Shown: positions 42,029-52,689 of the stretch, one piece after another
Position numbering within the stretch: the stretch's first letter is position 1
Layout: the number at the start of each line of letters is the position of its first letter
Made by a program: the position numbers and the translations under genes
Notes under the pieces: generated by a model
What the model saw: only the letters and a program-made list of their open reading frames with translations
The model's database searches: none
What the model was told of the DNA's origin: nothing
From: Macrostomum hystrix
Taxonomy: Eukaryota > Platyhelminthes > Macrostomidae
Length of the DNA stretch: 64,000 bases
Direction of reading: 5' to 3'
Assembly (NCBI GenBank): GCA_950097015.1
Contig: CATNEN010000038.1
Span: forward strand, 32,388,501-32,452,500

Positions 42029-43510
42029 ATGGAGTCCAACTTTAGCTCCAGCACGTCCCAGGACCCTGCTGAAACGCTGACCCCGGCCGGCGACGCAGAT
42101 CCTCAGGACCAGCGCCAGGGCGACACGGGTTCCACCGGCGCCCAAAATCCATCCTGCTCCTCCGCCACTCAGGAAAACACCAGAGCGGCTGGATCTAAGA
42201 GCAAACGCTCCCCTGCCACGCAGGCCCGCAGCTTCGCCCGCTTCCAGGAATTCCGGCGGCGCAAACAGGAAGCACGGTTGGCTGCGAAATCCGCGCCAAC
42301 CACCGCCTCCGAGGAGAGTGCCGGCAACTCTGCGAACATCGCGGAGGAGCCGGCACCCAACAAGGAGGCGGACTCCTCGCGTCGTCCAGGAAACCCGGAA
42401 GCGCGGAAAAGTGCCGCCCAGGCCTCTCGTGGAGGAACCACTCACAGTCATCCGGAAACTCCGACGACTGCTGGGGGGCCCGTTGCGGGAGGCGCCGGCC
42501 AAACCACAAAGCCAAAGCGCACCTACGCTGCTATGGCAAAGAGGCAGCCGGCCTTGGTTATCCGAGGCCAGGAGACGCCCCTCTCGACAGGGCAACTCGA
42601 CCAGATCTGGCGCAGATTGGACTCCCATCTGGTCAAACTGGCACTGAGCGGCACTGTGCTGCACGTCCTGAAGACCGACATCCAGGACCAAGCCCTCATT
42701 GTCCAGCCTGCCGACAACCAGTCCGGACAGCAACTCCTCGAGATGCTGAAAACCTTCGACTGGGTCACGGAAATGGGCAACCTGTGTATCTACAGGGAGG
42801 ACGAGCGCCCCCAGACACACCGTCATCGTGCTTGGATCCCAGCTCGCAGCGCTATCACGAACGCCGGAGAACTGCGCCGCCTGCTGTTGGCAATCCACCC
42901 GGATCTGCCAGCAAACGGTGTCGTGGTTCATGAAACCATCACCAGACCTGGTGGAGATGGTTTCACGGCCATTCTAGGACTGTCGGACAGCTGGATGCTC
43001 CGCTGCCCAGACATGTCCTACATCAGTGCAGGTCTCACTCGAATGCAGATCTTCAGCTTCGAGTCCGACGCCACTCGCCCGCCGCTCCCGGAAAAGCGGA
43101 AACGGACGAATCAGAACTCTGCCGGGCCCCTGCGCCCTGGAACACAGACTCCTGACCGTCACGACCACTCCGAGGATGCGGATCCTATCAGGGGCAGAGC
43201 CACGAAAGCCGCAGCGACAGGCGGACGTGGTAAGGGCCGGAAACCCGCCCGCAACACCATCCGCACTGGCCTGACTCAGCGCACCAAACAGCTGCCGGAC
43301 CCCAACAGAGGACGCCACCGCAGCACCAACCGGTCCAATGTCTCATCGAAACCCCCGGCGGAAAACCAGGCTGAGGATACGGACGCCGCTGTTGCGGCAG
43401 CCCAGGCCTCGGCTCTGGATCCGATTCAGGAGGAACCGATGGAGCTCGGGCAAAACACCGGCGAGGACGAGGAATCTCTCCTGAACAACTCGCCGTTGGC
43501 CAGCAGGTAG
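42029..43510 (+). CDS. LINE ORF1 protein
   Basis: An uninterrupted ORF of 493 codons that begins 28 bp into a pyrimidine-rich leader (CTTTCTTTCC). The N-terminal about 170 residues are basic and low-complexity (SFARFQEFRRRKQEARLAAK). A folded region at about 180-350 (PALVIRGQETPLSTGQLDQI, LIVQPADNQSGQQLLEMLKT, GDGFTAILGLSDSWMLRCPD) resembles the DUF4780-type core seen in some LINE ORF1 proteins. The C-terminal part is charged and disordered-looking. I see no CCHC zinc knuckle. The expected role is RNA binding and RNP formation. It ends 24 bp before the first recognisable ORF2 segment, with which it overlaps in the next frame. Confidence 0.75.
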   Translation: MESNFSSSTSQDPAETLTPAGDADPQDQRQGDTGSTGAQNPSCSSATQENTRAAGSKSKRSPATQARSFARFQEFRRRKQEARLAAKSAPTTASEESAGNSANIAEEPAPNKEADSSRRPGNPEARKSAAQASRGGTTHSHPETPTTAGGPVAGGAGQTTKPKRTYAAMAKRQPALVIRGQETPLSTGQLDQIWRRLDSHLVKLALSGTVLHVLKTDIQDQALIVQPADNQSGQQLLEMLKTFDWVTEMGNLCIYREDERPQTHRHRAWIPARSAITNAGELRRLLLAIHPDLPANGVVVHETITRPGGDGFTAILGLSDSWMLRCPDMSYISAGLTRMQIFSFESDATRPPLPEKRKRTNQNSAGPLRPGTQTPDRHDHSEDADPIRGRATKAAATGGRGKGRKPARNTIRTGLTQRTKQLPDPNRGRHRSTNRSNVSSKPPAENQAEDTDAAVAAAQASALDPIQEEPMELGQNTGEDEESLLNNSPLASR

Positions 43511-46500
43511 CCGCACGGACCGCCCCTTCTGGGGTGAGCTTCCTGCAGCTGAACCTGCACCACTGCATCGCGGCCTCGACCAACCTGGCGCGTGTGGTGG
43601 ACTTCGTAAAACCGGACATCATCCTCCTCCAGGAGCTCTGGACGAAGAAAGGTAAGATTCCGAACATTCCTGCAGGTTTTGACTGTTTTTTCATGCCCCA
43701 AAACCCTAGGGCTGCTGTGTTCGCGACTAACGATCTCAAAGCTTGGCATAGGCCAGACCTCTCTGACAAAGACCTCTGTGTCATCCAAACCAACCACATT
43801 CTCCCGAACCGCACCGTCATCATCGCCTCTATCTACATTCCTGGTGACGGTCCTGCGGCTCCGCCCAGTCTCACTTCCCTCGTGGACTACTGCTCAGACC
43901 GCGACTTTGAGCTGCTGGTGGCAGGCGACATTAACGCCCACCACACCCACTGGGGCCGTGTTACTTCAAACTGCAGAGGCGAGGATCTCCTTGCCTACAT
44001 CTGCACCACCAATATTGAGTTCTCCAACTCGGGTGGCACACCCACCTTTGACAATGGGCGATGGACGGAGGTCCTTGACGCCACCCTCGCCTCTCAGGGC
44101 CTGATCCCTCTGATCAGGGACTGGCAGGTGTGGGACGAAGAGGAATCTCTGTCTGACCATCGCTTCATTCGTTTCCGGTTGCTAAGCTCCTACTCCAAGC
44201 CTGGTATTCTGTGGAAAAGGAACGCCCGGAATACTGACTGGACGGCCTTTGCGGAATCCGTGAAGCGCCAGACCAACCAGTTAGAATCCGTTGTTCCTGC
44301 CACCTGTCAAGAAGTGGACGATCTGGCTGATCTACTCAGCATGACCATCTTGGAACCCTCCGGCGCAAGGCCGAATCCCTCCAGCGGATTGCGCGAAAAA
44401 GCAAGGACCCAGCTGACCTGACCGCCTACCAGAATGCGATTCGCGACATTAAGCGTGACACCAGGAAAGCGAAGTCCGAAAAGTGGCGCCAATACTGCGC
44501 CGAGCTGGAGGGCGCCCGCCCAACCTCTCGCGTTGTAAAAGCGCTCACTCTTGACAAAATGTCGAAGCTCTCAGTGATCAAAAGACCGGACGGCCGGCTT
44601 GCTGAGAATCCTGGCGAATCGCTGGACATCAGCTCGCCAGCGCTTTCCCCCGGACCGCGCCGCTTCAGGACCCGCCGGACCACACTCCGGGTGGACACAT
44701 TCTTGCGACCAGCATAATCACTAGAGAACGGACAGCTCGCGCTGCTAATTACTTCTCAACTTTTAAGTCGCCTGGACCTGACAACATTTACCCCGCCTTC
44801 CTACATGAAGAGGTGAAAAATGACAGGTTCCTCGGCCTCCTCTGCAACCTGTTCAAGGCCTGTATCACCCTCGGGTACGTACCCAGGTCTTGGCAGGAAG
44901 CCACTATCGTCTTCATCCCCAAGCCTGGGAAGGGAGACTACCATTCCGCCAAAGCCTTCCGCCCCATCAGCTTAACATCTTTCTTTCTTAAGCTGCTTGA
45001 AAGGCTAGTACTTTGGCGCCTCCTTCACGTTGAGCTCAGTAACTCCCCGCTCCCCGCCAACCAGCACGCCTTTCGATCCGGACGCTCCATCGAAAGTGCT
45101 CTGCATGCCATTGTCGACAAGCTGGAGCGCGCCGTGCTTGGCACCGGTTTTGCTCTCTCGCTTTTCCTCGACATTGATGGTGCCTTCGACAATGTGCTCT
45201 TCGGAGCCTTTAGGCGAGCCCTGGAACGCCGGGCTGCGCACGAGCACCTCACCCGCTGGATCATGTATATGATCTCTCACCGAACTGCCACCTCGCACCT
45301 GCTTGGCCACTCCCGTTCTGTGAAAGTCCAGAAGGGAGGCCCGCAGGGTGGCGTTCTCAGTCCGATCCTTTGGAACCTTGTCATGGACGAGCTGCTCTGC
45401 AGCCCTGACCCGGACCGGGTCCAAAAAATCGGCTATGCTGACGACGTCACCGCCACCGTGGCCGGACCGTCTCCCCCGGTCCTTAGAGACCTTTTGCAAG
45501 CTTTCATCCACCGTGCCGAGCGCTGGGCTCATAGCTGCGGCCTCAAACTCTCTGAGTCCAAGACCGTCGCCTTTATGTTCACCAGCAAACGAAACTGGAG
45601 GATTGAGCCTCTTCTTCTCTATGACAAACCCATCGCCATGGAGAAGCAAACTAGATGCTTAGGTGTCATCCTCGAACAAAGGTTGAGCTGGACACCTCAC
45701 GTCAAATTCAAAACTCGCAATAATAAAATTTTATTGCATCATTTACCTGGATTTTTTCGCAAAGCTCTTGCGACGCTCGCGCAGATCCGCAGAGCCTTCG
45801 GTGCTACCTGGGGCCTCACCCGGTGGATTTACACTACCATTGTAAGACCGGCCATTTCTTTTGCCGGCTTCATCTGGAATTGTGCCCTGGAGACCAAAGG
45901 GGGTCTTGGAGGCCCTAAACAAGGTGCAGGGCCGTGCTTGTCGAGCCATCATGAGTGCGGCACCCTCCACTCCCTTCGCTGGCATGAATGCCTTCCTGGA
46001 CCTTCCCCCTTTAGATCTTTTTATCAGAGGGGAAGCGATGAAGACAGCTCGTCTTTATCACCACGGCCAACCCCGTGAAATTCACTGCTTCACCGACGGA
46101 TCGCAAATCAACTCGGTCTCTGGTTTCGGCTACTGCATTATGTCCGGAGGGAAAACTGTGGCGACCTTCTCCCAGCACACCGGCATAAACTCTACCGTTT
46201 TCCAGAACGAAGTTCTCGCCATCAGCTCCTGCGCCCTGGAGCTGATCAACCTAAATGTCCACGGAGCAGAAATCTTCCTCCACTAGGACAGCCAGGCGGC
46301 GATCCATGCCCTTGGACGCACGCACACCTGCTCGCGCACAGTCCTCGACTGCGTCGCGCAACTTAACCGCTTAGGGACCCACAACAAGTTGTTCCTAAGG
46401 TGGATTCCAGGGCACTCTGGCCACCCTGGTAACGAATTGGCCGACAGCCTCGCCAAGGCCGGTTCGACGGGTTCGCTTTTTGGCCCTGTGCCTGTGGTCT

Positions 46501-46998
46501 CCACCCCTACCGCCGTCGTCAACACTTGGATTAACCAGTGGGTGGCCTCAAAGCACAAGGACAGATGGATCAATACCGCTGATTTTCGGCAGTCTCGCGC
46601 TGCTGTCCCTTGTCCCTCCACTGCCCTTCGCAAAGCCTTGCTTGGACTTAACCGCAGGGACATCAGGGCAGTTACCAGGGCCCTCTCTGGCCATGGTAAC
46701 CGCTTCCTGCAAGGCAAAATCCGCAGTGAGGAGTGCCCCTTCTGCCTCTCCTATGTTGAGGATGCAGAGCATTTTACGAGCCCGTATTTGCGACTGCCCG
46801 CCTTCACTCAGGACAGGCTCACCTATCTCGGCCCAAGCCCGGATCTCCGACGTTTTCAGGCCTGAGAACATCTGCCAGCTCATCCGTTACCTAAGGGCCA
46901 CCGGGCGAGCAACTCTCCACCTCCTGGACTCTCCGGAGGAGGACCGCGCTGCGGACGCCGGCATCACCGGATCCCCCTGCGTGACACCGCAGCTTTAG
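43508..46998 (+). pseudogene. LINE ORF2: APE endonuclease, reverse transcriptase, RNase H (frameshifted)
   Basis: The endonuclease (43534 to about 44180) has LQLNLHHCIAASTNLARVVD, LLQELW, GDINAHHTHWG and SDHRFIRF, the expected APE residues. The RT follows with SPGPDNIYPAFLHE, FIPKPGKGDYHSAKAFRPIS, SLFLDIDGAFDNV, GGPQGGVLSPILWNL and GYADDVTATV. RNase H has [25 protein letters not shown] and [20 protein letters not shown] Cys/His C-terminal motif ([14 protein letters not shown]) comes last. Lesions: frame changes near 44340-44400, 44640, 45895 and 46855, and a TAG at 46285-46287 inside RNase H. A 42-bp insertion lies in the RT (described separately). No ATG opens the endonuclease: the frame runs back into ORF1, as in LINEs that translate ORF2 by reinitiation or frameshifting. 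Confidence 0.88.
45721..45762 (+). other. 42-bp insertion in the LINE RT, copy of a sequence at 49.16 kb
   Basis: 37 bp (AAAATTTTATTGCATCATTT, then ACCTGGATTTTTT, preceded by TAAT) plus a duplicated CGCAA interrupt the reading KTR|KALATLAQ. CGCAA flanks it on both sides (45716-45720, 45758-45762). A near-identical 37-38-bp stretch stands at 49163-49200, outside any LINE coding context I recognise. The insertion keeps the frame (14 codons). Confidence 0.7.
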
Positions 46999-47092
46999 TT
47001 GCCCGTGGTCGCCAGGGGCGAGCAGAATGGGCGGAAATGCCTCCCCGCTGCATCCGAATGGTGCCCCCTGCAGCTAAGTCAAGTAAGTCAAG

Positions 47093-48098
47093 TCTGAGAC
47101 CCTAGTTATAACTTACACTGCTGCTTCATCTAGGGCGCGAATACAATTTGGTCAATTGTGAAAAGTTAACAATTTAATCAATCTAAAATAGTCAACAATA
47201 ATAGCCGACATGGTTACTGGTGAAAGTTTGTGAGCAGAAAACGTATGCCTATTGGTGTTTTTTTGCCACCAGACATCCCGACAAGAATCGTTGAATTATC
47301 TCGATGCTGCCTATGTTTTGTGATTCTGAAAGTAGTTTCATCGGATAGAGCGGAAAATTTTAGCCCTTTTTCTGGACTTCCATCGCGATTGGTTTTATAT
47401 ATTTAGAGATACAGAAAAAATATGGGTATTTGAAATTACCACCCGAATGGAATTCGTGACAATTCGATGGTTGGGCAATGACTCGTATTACAGCTGACTC
47501 AACTCTATGGGAAGAATCGTTTCTGTTCTATTTGGAAACATCGACCTAACTAGACGTTTGCTTGCAGAAGTCTACTTGCATGAATTTTGGTCGTTAATCT
47601 AAAACAGACGGACCTGTCGCAATTATCTTTTCATAAATGAAAAGTCTTAAAACTTTTTCTGCTTTGCCCACTTGTTGCATTTAAATTTGGCAAGCTAAAA
47701 ATCTGGCTCCAATACATGGCATTATTTTTAGAGTTGTCAAAATTATATAATGAGAAAAGTCTATGAGAAAATGCCGTCAGCAGCTGCTGATGATTCGCTG
47801 TCCCTGTGCTCCACTTGCAGCGTTGTCTTCAGGATTTTTAGAGTCACTTCCCTGATCAGCGACTGAAGTTCAGGTGGAAGTAGAATTTCTCAGGCTACAG
47901 CGAGATAGTGTTGTACGCAGCATGCTACGATATTTCAGCTCACTTTACTCGGACATTTCGCAGATATTGCAGATATCGCCAGGGCCAACCAGTGGACTAG
48001 AACTGGAAGACATCAGGGCCGTGCAGATTGTTCCAGCCGTGTCATTGTGTCATTCTCTGAGAAAAGGGCGAGCTGCTGACGGAGTCCCCCGATAGACC
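47093..48098. other. Spacer with third dispersed-repeat copy and possible ORF1 remnant
   Basis: The tract at 47260-47415 (CGACAAGAATCGTTGAATTA, GTTTCATCGGATAGAGCGGA) resembles the copies at 3.5 and 37.6 kb. The frame at 47874-48095 ends with a TAG just before the LINE fragment at 48099 and may be a scrap of its ORF1; this is weak. Confidence 0.35.
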
Positions 48099-48360
48099 AT
48101 GAACGGCCTTGCGGGACTGGACTGCATGCAGGTAAGCCTGCAACACTGCCTAGCCACGTGCGTCAATCTTATGCCCTTCGTCGAGCTAAATACGCCGGGT
48201 CTCATCCTCATTCAGGAGCCTTGGACTGACAGAGGTAAGCCATCAATGTGGGTATCACTGTTTCTTTAACTGTCCCTACGGTGAAAATCAAGCTCCCAGG
48301 GCATGTATCCTTGCGAAGGACTCCCTCGCAAGGGGTGGGTGTTGTACGCGCCCGGGCGCA
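48099..48360 (+). pseudogene. LINE fragment, start of ORF2 endonuclease
   Basis: Starting at ATG 48099, the frame reads MNGLAGLDCMQVSLQHCLAT, then CVNLMPFVELNTPGLILIQE and PWTDRGK, before a stop near 48270. It aligns with the endonuclease start of the LINE at 43534 (LQLNLHHC.A...NL, QE.W), so it is a related but distinct copy. The downstream part is lost or scrambled. Confidence 0.55.
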
Positions 48361-49262
48361 GCCGCACGTTGCAAGCACCCTCCCAACAAATCAGTGCTAG
48401 GCACGAGTGTACACAAGCTAACAGAGCACAACCCCTGCCAAGCTCACAGCTGTACCCAGCGCTGAGGGTGGGGGTGGCTCGCCGACGACGCCCCAATGGT
48501 TGTCCTGGTGTCGGCGTGTGAAGACCGTCAGTTTCATCGGGTGACGTTGAGCAGATTGTCGAAGTAGCTCGTGCACGGAAGATCAGGAGTGCATGCCACC
48601 GCGGCGAACTGGGCGGAGTGGAAGTGGTCGTAATCCTGGACTTGCAACAGTCTATTCTCAGCATGCAGGTCAGATTCCGTTGTGAGCGCAGTGCATCAAG
48701 TCACAGGGCACTTAGTTTTGCTTTGCCTTCAGTTTCTGCCACCTTGAGTCGGAAAAAATGCGGACCCAGACCGGAAACAGTGAACTTTTGCAAGAGTAAG
48801 ACTGGCACCACCTGAATTGTTTGATTGAATTCCCTTTCTATTGCAAAACATATTCCACCCGTTTGGATAGGACGCCGGATACGGCTTCGAGCTCCTGTGT
48901 CACTCCAGCGAAGTCCAAGAGGTATAAACTGAAGCTGCTTTAGCCCGCTCCAGACAACCCAGACTCAAATGCTGGGGGCCGACTTAGATCGAGACCCGCC
49001 AGACCAATATTACGAAGTATTTGTTGGGCAATGACAGTCGCTGGGCAATGACAAGTCAATCTATCAGTATGCGCAGAGTATTTGTTGGTTTATGAGCCTG
49101 GTCCCATGCCTTGGTCCGTACTATACAATGTGTTTGGGCGAAAGTGTCCATAGATACGTTGCAAAATTTTATTGCATCATTTACCTCGATTTTTTGCGCA
49201 TAGGTGCGATGGTCCTTCTCAAAAATATAGTGGTGAAGTCTGCATATGTAGCGAATCAATTA
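48361..49262. other. Spacer before GPCR 2
   Basis: Moderately GC-rich at the left, AT-rich at the right. It contains the 38-bp match (49163-49200) to the insertion in the LINE RT. No gene was recognised. Confidence 0.4.
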
Positions 49263-49439
49263 TAAAGCCGTTTTATTGTACTTTATTTAATAAAACACAG
49301 AGCGCTAGACTCAGGACTTTAAAAAGAACTAATCCGTGTATAAATACTGCAGTTCCATAAAAGGTCCATATGGCATTCTCTGTAGGAATGAATCTCATCA
49401 AGTTCTTCTCCCATTCAAGCTGCTGGCTTGCTGTCACTC

Positions 49440-50904
49440 TCACTGAGTTGTTCTCTTGCTGCTGTCAGACGAAGAGAACTTGACTTTCTTGTGACGCAGA
49501 CAGGGAAACAGAAAGGTGTAGAATCGAGTCGAAAATCCGGCAATGAACAACGAGTTCATGTAGTACGGGATGGTGAACAAGAAGCCACCAAGTCTATCTG
49601 AGACCACGTCTGAAACGCAATAGAGCATGGAGACAAGAGCACCTGAAATGTCACCAATGCATTCATCTAATTCACACAGAAGCCCAACTTACACGCAACC
49701 GGATCTACGGCAGCATCGACCAGAGTGCTGATTACGATCAGCAGGCGGGAGACGAAGAAACAGATTAGCAGAGTCACGTTCATTCCCAGCAGCTTGGCTG
49801 TGGCGCGAATCTCCGTAGTTGCCACGCTGCTGTCCGACGAACCTGTCGCTCTTATTTGCAGTCTTCTCAGTCTGGACTCAAAAAGAACTATGATGATGAG
49901 AATGGCGGCAACTAGATTGAGAAGGCAGATAATAAAGGCGATGGAAAGCATGAATAAAAAGCCGATCGTCTGTTGACCCCTGTCGGAGCTTACTGCGTAA
50001 TAAATCGGAAAAGGACAGAAACCTGACAAAACCTTGATCCCTAGCACAGTTTTCTGAATTTTAATATTAATTTCGGGTTCAGCCAGCAACACGCTCAGCA
50101 CAATGGAGACCGCCAGAGCGAGAAACGTTGCCAAACAGATCAAACCCGTGTCGCGACTCTTAGTCAGCTGAGCCTTGGCCTCGAGTGGATACTTGACGCT
50201 GTAGCAGCGAATCATCGAGCTGATAGTCAAGGCGATCGGAGACAGGTACATTGGGAAGTAGAGAAGTATGAAGAAAGCTTTGCACATCACTTGCTGTAAA
50301 AAAACATGTTCAGGGCTTCGTAGGCCCCACATCAGTAGGGACAGATCTTGACCAGGTCCTTGGTTTACATTTGGATTCGCTTTGTAAAAATCAACAATGA
50401 GTAACTCGTAGATGCGATATAAGGAACCCACAATGTCCGCCCCGACGACAATGGAAAACCACTTGCGAGCAGAATTGGAGAATCCGGTGTTGCCGCGGAC
50501 CAGGAAGACTAGAGTGAGGATCTGGAGGAGCAGACCCAGTGGATATCCCGATGCTCTGATAATCCCTTCGCAAAACTTGGCCGTGTCAGTAGCTTCAGCT
50601 CTCAGCAGAAACATGTAGAGCGAGTAAAGTCTTCCGGGTGGGAGGCTGTAGTTATACTGCCGACCTATGACAGCTGCGAACTCTGAAATGCGATTAAGAT
50701 CTCCTGGTGTCACTAATGTATAATTTGTAAAGTGATCTCATTGCAGATTTAAAAGCTCCTTCTTTTTTTGAAAAAATGAGGAACCTTGCCACCAGATTAG
50801 TGAAAACATTTCAATAGCTTATTTATGCAATTGGTTGTCAACAAGTTGCAAAAGACTAAGCCCTCACCGTCAAAATTAGCGAAGCTGGAATACTTGATAG
50901 ACAT
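49440..50904 (-). CDS. Rhodopsin-type GPCR, paralogue 2
   Basis: The exons 50904-50868, 50703-49693 and 49642-49440 have exactly the sizes of paralogue 1 (37, 1011, 203 bp), giving 416 residues with about 90-95% identity by eye. Differences cluster in the N-terminus (MSIKYSSFANFDG; EFAAVIGRQYNYSLPPGR) and ECL2 (EPEINIKIQKT; SGFCPFP). The transmembrane helices, the RCY/SVKYPL motif and the KKVKFSSSDSSKRTTQ tail are almost unchanged. No frameshift or stop is seen, so both copies look functional. The second intron is again 50 bp. Homology continues about 130 bp beyond the stop, with a shared AATAAA region, and about 300 bp upstream of the ATG. Ligand unknown. Confidence 0.85.
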
Positions 50905-51022
50905 ATCTCTGCGCAGTTTGGAAACTAATCGGTGTTTGGGTTGCTCCGATAAGGCAGTAAAGACGTCAGATCATACCTCTCTCACCTGTCAATTTAGATT
51001 CTTATGGCGGCGTTCAATAGTG

Positions 51023-51071
51023 GCTTAAATAGTCTAGAAACATGTTCTGCCGCTTTATCAAAGTGACGTCA
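51023..51071 (-). promoter_or_regulatory. Promoter elements of GPCR paralogue 2 (CRE and TATA-like box)
   Basis: TGACGTCA lies at 51064-51071. A TATA-like CTATTTAAG (minus strand) lies near 51023-51031, about 120 bp upstream of the ATG. The arrangement matches paralogue 1. A further shared block, AGAGACGAATCAC followed by TTTATGAAGCCC, lies about 60-70 bp further upstream in both. Confidence 0.6.
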
Positions 51072-51419
51072 GCATTTCTTGCTGCCTAACTGAAGTAGAT
51101 CAAAGCTTTACGTTGCTCGATTGATGCGTGAAGAGACGAATCACATCTTTTATGAAGCCCGTGGTTGTTGTCCTTGATTTTATTTTTGCATCAGCAATGA
51201 TAATGCTGTCGAAAAAATAGAATAGTCAACATATAATCGTAGCAAACGTTTTTGTTTTTAATGGAATGATTTCTTCTAGAAAAGCTTTGAAGCCTAGAAT
51301 CTAGAATTTACAAAGAGTGAGTCTAAAATATTGTATTTTTTGGCGAAATAAGGTAGAGGAAGGTTTTCCGATAATCCGATAAATACGCTTAGCTGGCATA
51401 ATCATGGTGGCATACTTAG

Positions 51420-52260
51420 TAGGAGCAGGCTGAATGATAGTTCCGGTTTGCAAGTCGGGAATTTTATCGGTGATCCGCTGCCTAAGGCATACGTTGCACT
51501 GCATGCTAGAAGAGGCTCGCATTCCCCAATCGAACGTCCGTCGTCTGCATCAATTCGTAGATTTGCTGATTCGATGTCGAGGTGAGTTGTTCCAACCATC
51601 CTGCGCGCGTACCGTGTGCCTGAGAGGAGCTGGTGACGGCTGTGATGACCCGACCACGGCGGCAGTTGTAACGCCAGATGAGTTGTCTGACTTTTTTGAC
51701 ACGTCCTTTCCTGTTTTCTGCTGGACAAGCTGAGGGTCACGGCAGCTGTTGTCCGGCTGTCTGTGAGCGCACAGAAAACGACGGTGCTGGCGGTCCCAAC
51801 GGACCTATTGGCTGTGATCCGCTGTCGTGACTCAAGCGGGCAGGTGGCTCTGGTACCTCGCTGCGCGGAACCGAGAGGGCCTTGTTCCAAGCGTGCAGGA
51901 TGACATTGCACGACGCAGAGCACTTATCTGGGGAGCTTTCCGTTTCATGCTGTCCCGAGCGCTTCCAGACCGGCTGAGGGTGCGGTCGTACCAGACCGGC
52001 TGAGGGTGCTGTCGTACCAGACCGTGAAAGAGACCGCGTGCTCCTTCCTATACAACATCCACACGTGGACCCTAAGAGACTCTCAGGAGCGGAACTACCG
52101 TCACCAAAATTAATAACTACCCTGAGCTTTACCAACGCCTGCAAAGCATGCATCCGGCGCCTGCAGCTGGCCGGCCACGTCATCCGAGTGAACCAGCGCT
52201 GCCCAGAGCCCTGCCCATGCAGCCCCAGCTGAAGTCTACGCATTTCAAGGCCAAACAGTC
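51420..52260 (+). pseudogene. Non-LTR retroelement fragment (RT 3' part)
   Basis: Broken plus-strand frames include RLSVSAQKTTVLAVPTDLLA, which parallels RVGLVVNAQKTEVLTVP-like text in the 54.4-55.3 kb relic. Near the end is CIRRLQLAGHVIRVNQRCPE, the typical RRLRLAGHV.R block after the RT. The frame is lost several times. A long minus-strand frame over the same DNA looks like an antisense shadow. Confidence 0.5.
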
Positions 52261-52689
52261 TTGAACGACATGTGTGATGGTCGCCTCCGCCTCGCCTCAC
52301 TCCTGCCGCGAATGCGGAGCGGGTTGGCTTCCAGTGCCCCGTGCTCACGGATGCTATCTTTGCTGCTCTGCCAGTCTAGCCCTTTGCTCTGGGACTGAGC
52401 CATCGTGGCCTAGAGTCGGCGCTTGATCACGCCCGCGGTGACTTGTGCTTTTACCTGATTCAGCTACGTGGCTGCTCCGGCCGCGTTGCAGCAGCGTTGC
52501 TGCCCTCGAGCCCACAGTCGGCGGGCATCCGGGTCAGGGCCGCGTTTTTCTGTGCGTTCTGGGGGGGGCGGACAGTCGGCTGTCTCCTGATGCGGATTGC
52601 CGGCGGGTTACGAGTTACGGCCCCCCCACCGGGAGGGAGGCCGTGTGAAGCAGTTCCGATGTCTCACCTTGCTGATCTCAACTCATGGT

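Larger units (their letters stand above)
41316..47092 (+). mobile_element. Non-LTR retrotransposon with APE, RT and RNase H (I/R1-like group), decayed
   Basis: A GC-rich block stands out from its AT-rich surroundings. It has a 5' UTR of about 700 bp with tandem repeats, ORF1 (42029-43510), an overlapping ORF2 region (to 46998) and a short 3' UTR ending in AAGTCAAGTAAGTCAAGT. APE endonuclease followed by RT and an RNase H domain places it among I-, R1-, LOA- or Tad-like LINEs. Exact ends and target duplications could not be fixed. ORF1 is intact while ORF2 has several lesions. Confidence 0.85.

Noticed and set aside
41996-43823. Long minus-strand frames (311 and 211 codons) over LINE ORF1
   Set aside because: Antisense shadows of GC-rich ORF1; their composition is Gly/Arg/Val-rich without domains.
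42001-47092. Retroviral or LTR element
   Set aside because: There are no LTRs, protease or integrase. The APE endonuclease before RT marks a non-LTR element.
51402-51923. 173-codon minus-strand frame
   Set aside because: Antisense to a retroelement fragment whose plus-strand text matches RT; the minus frame has no domain.
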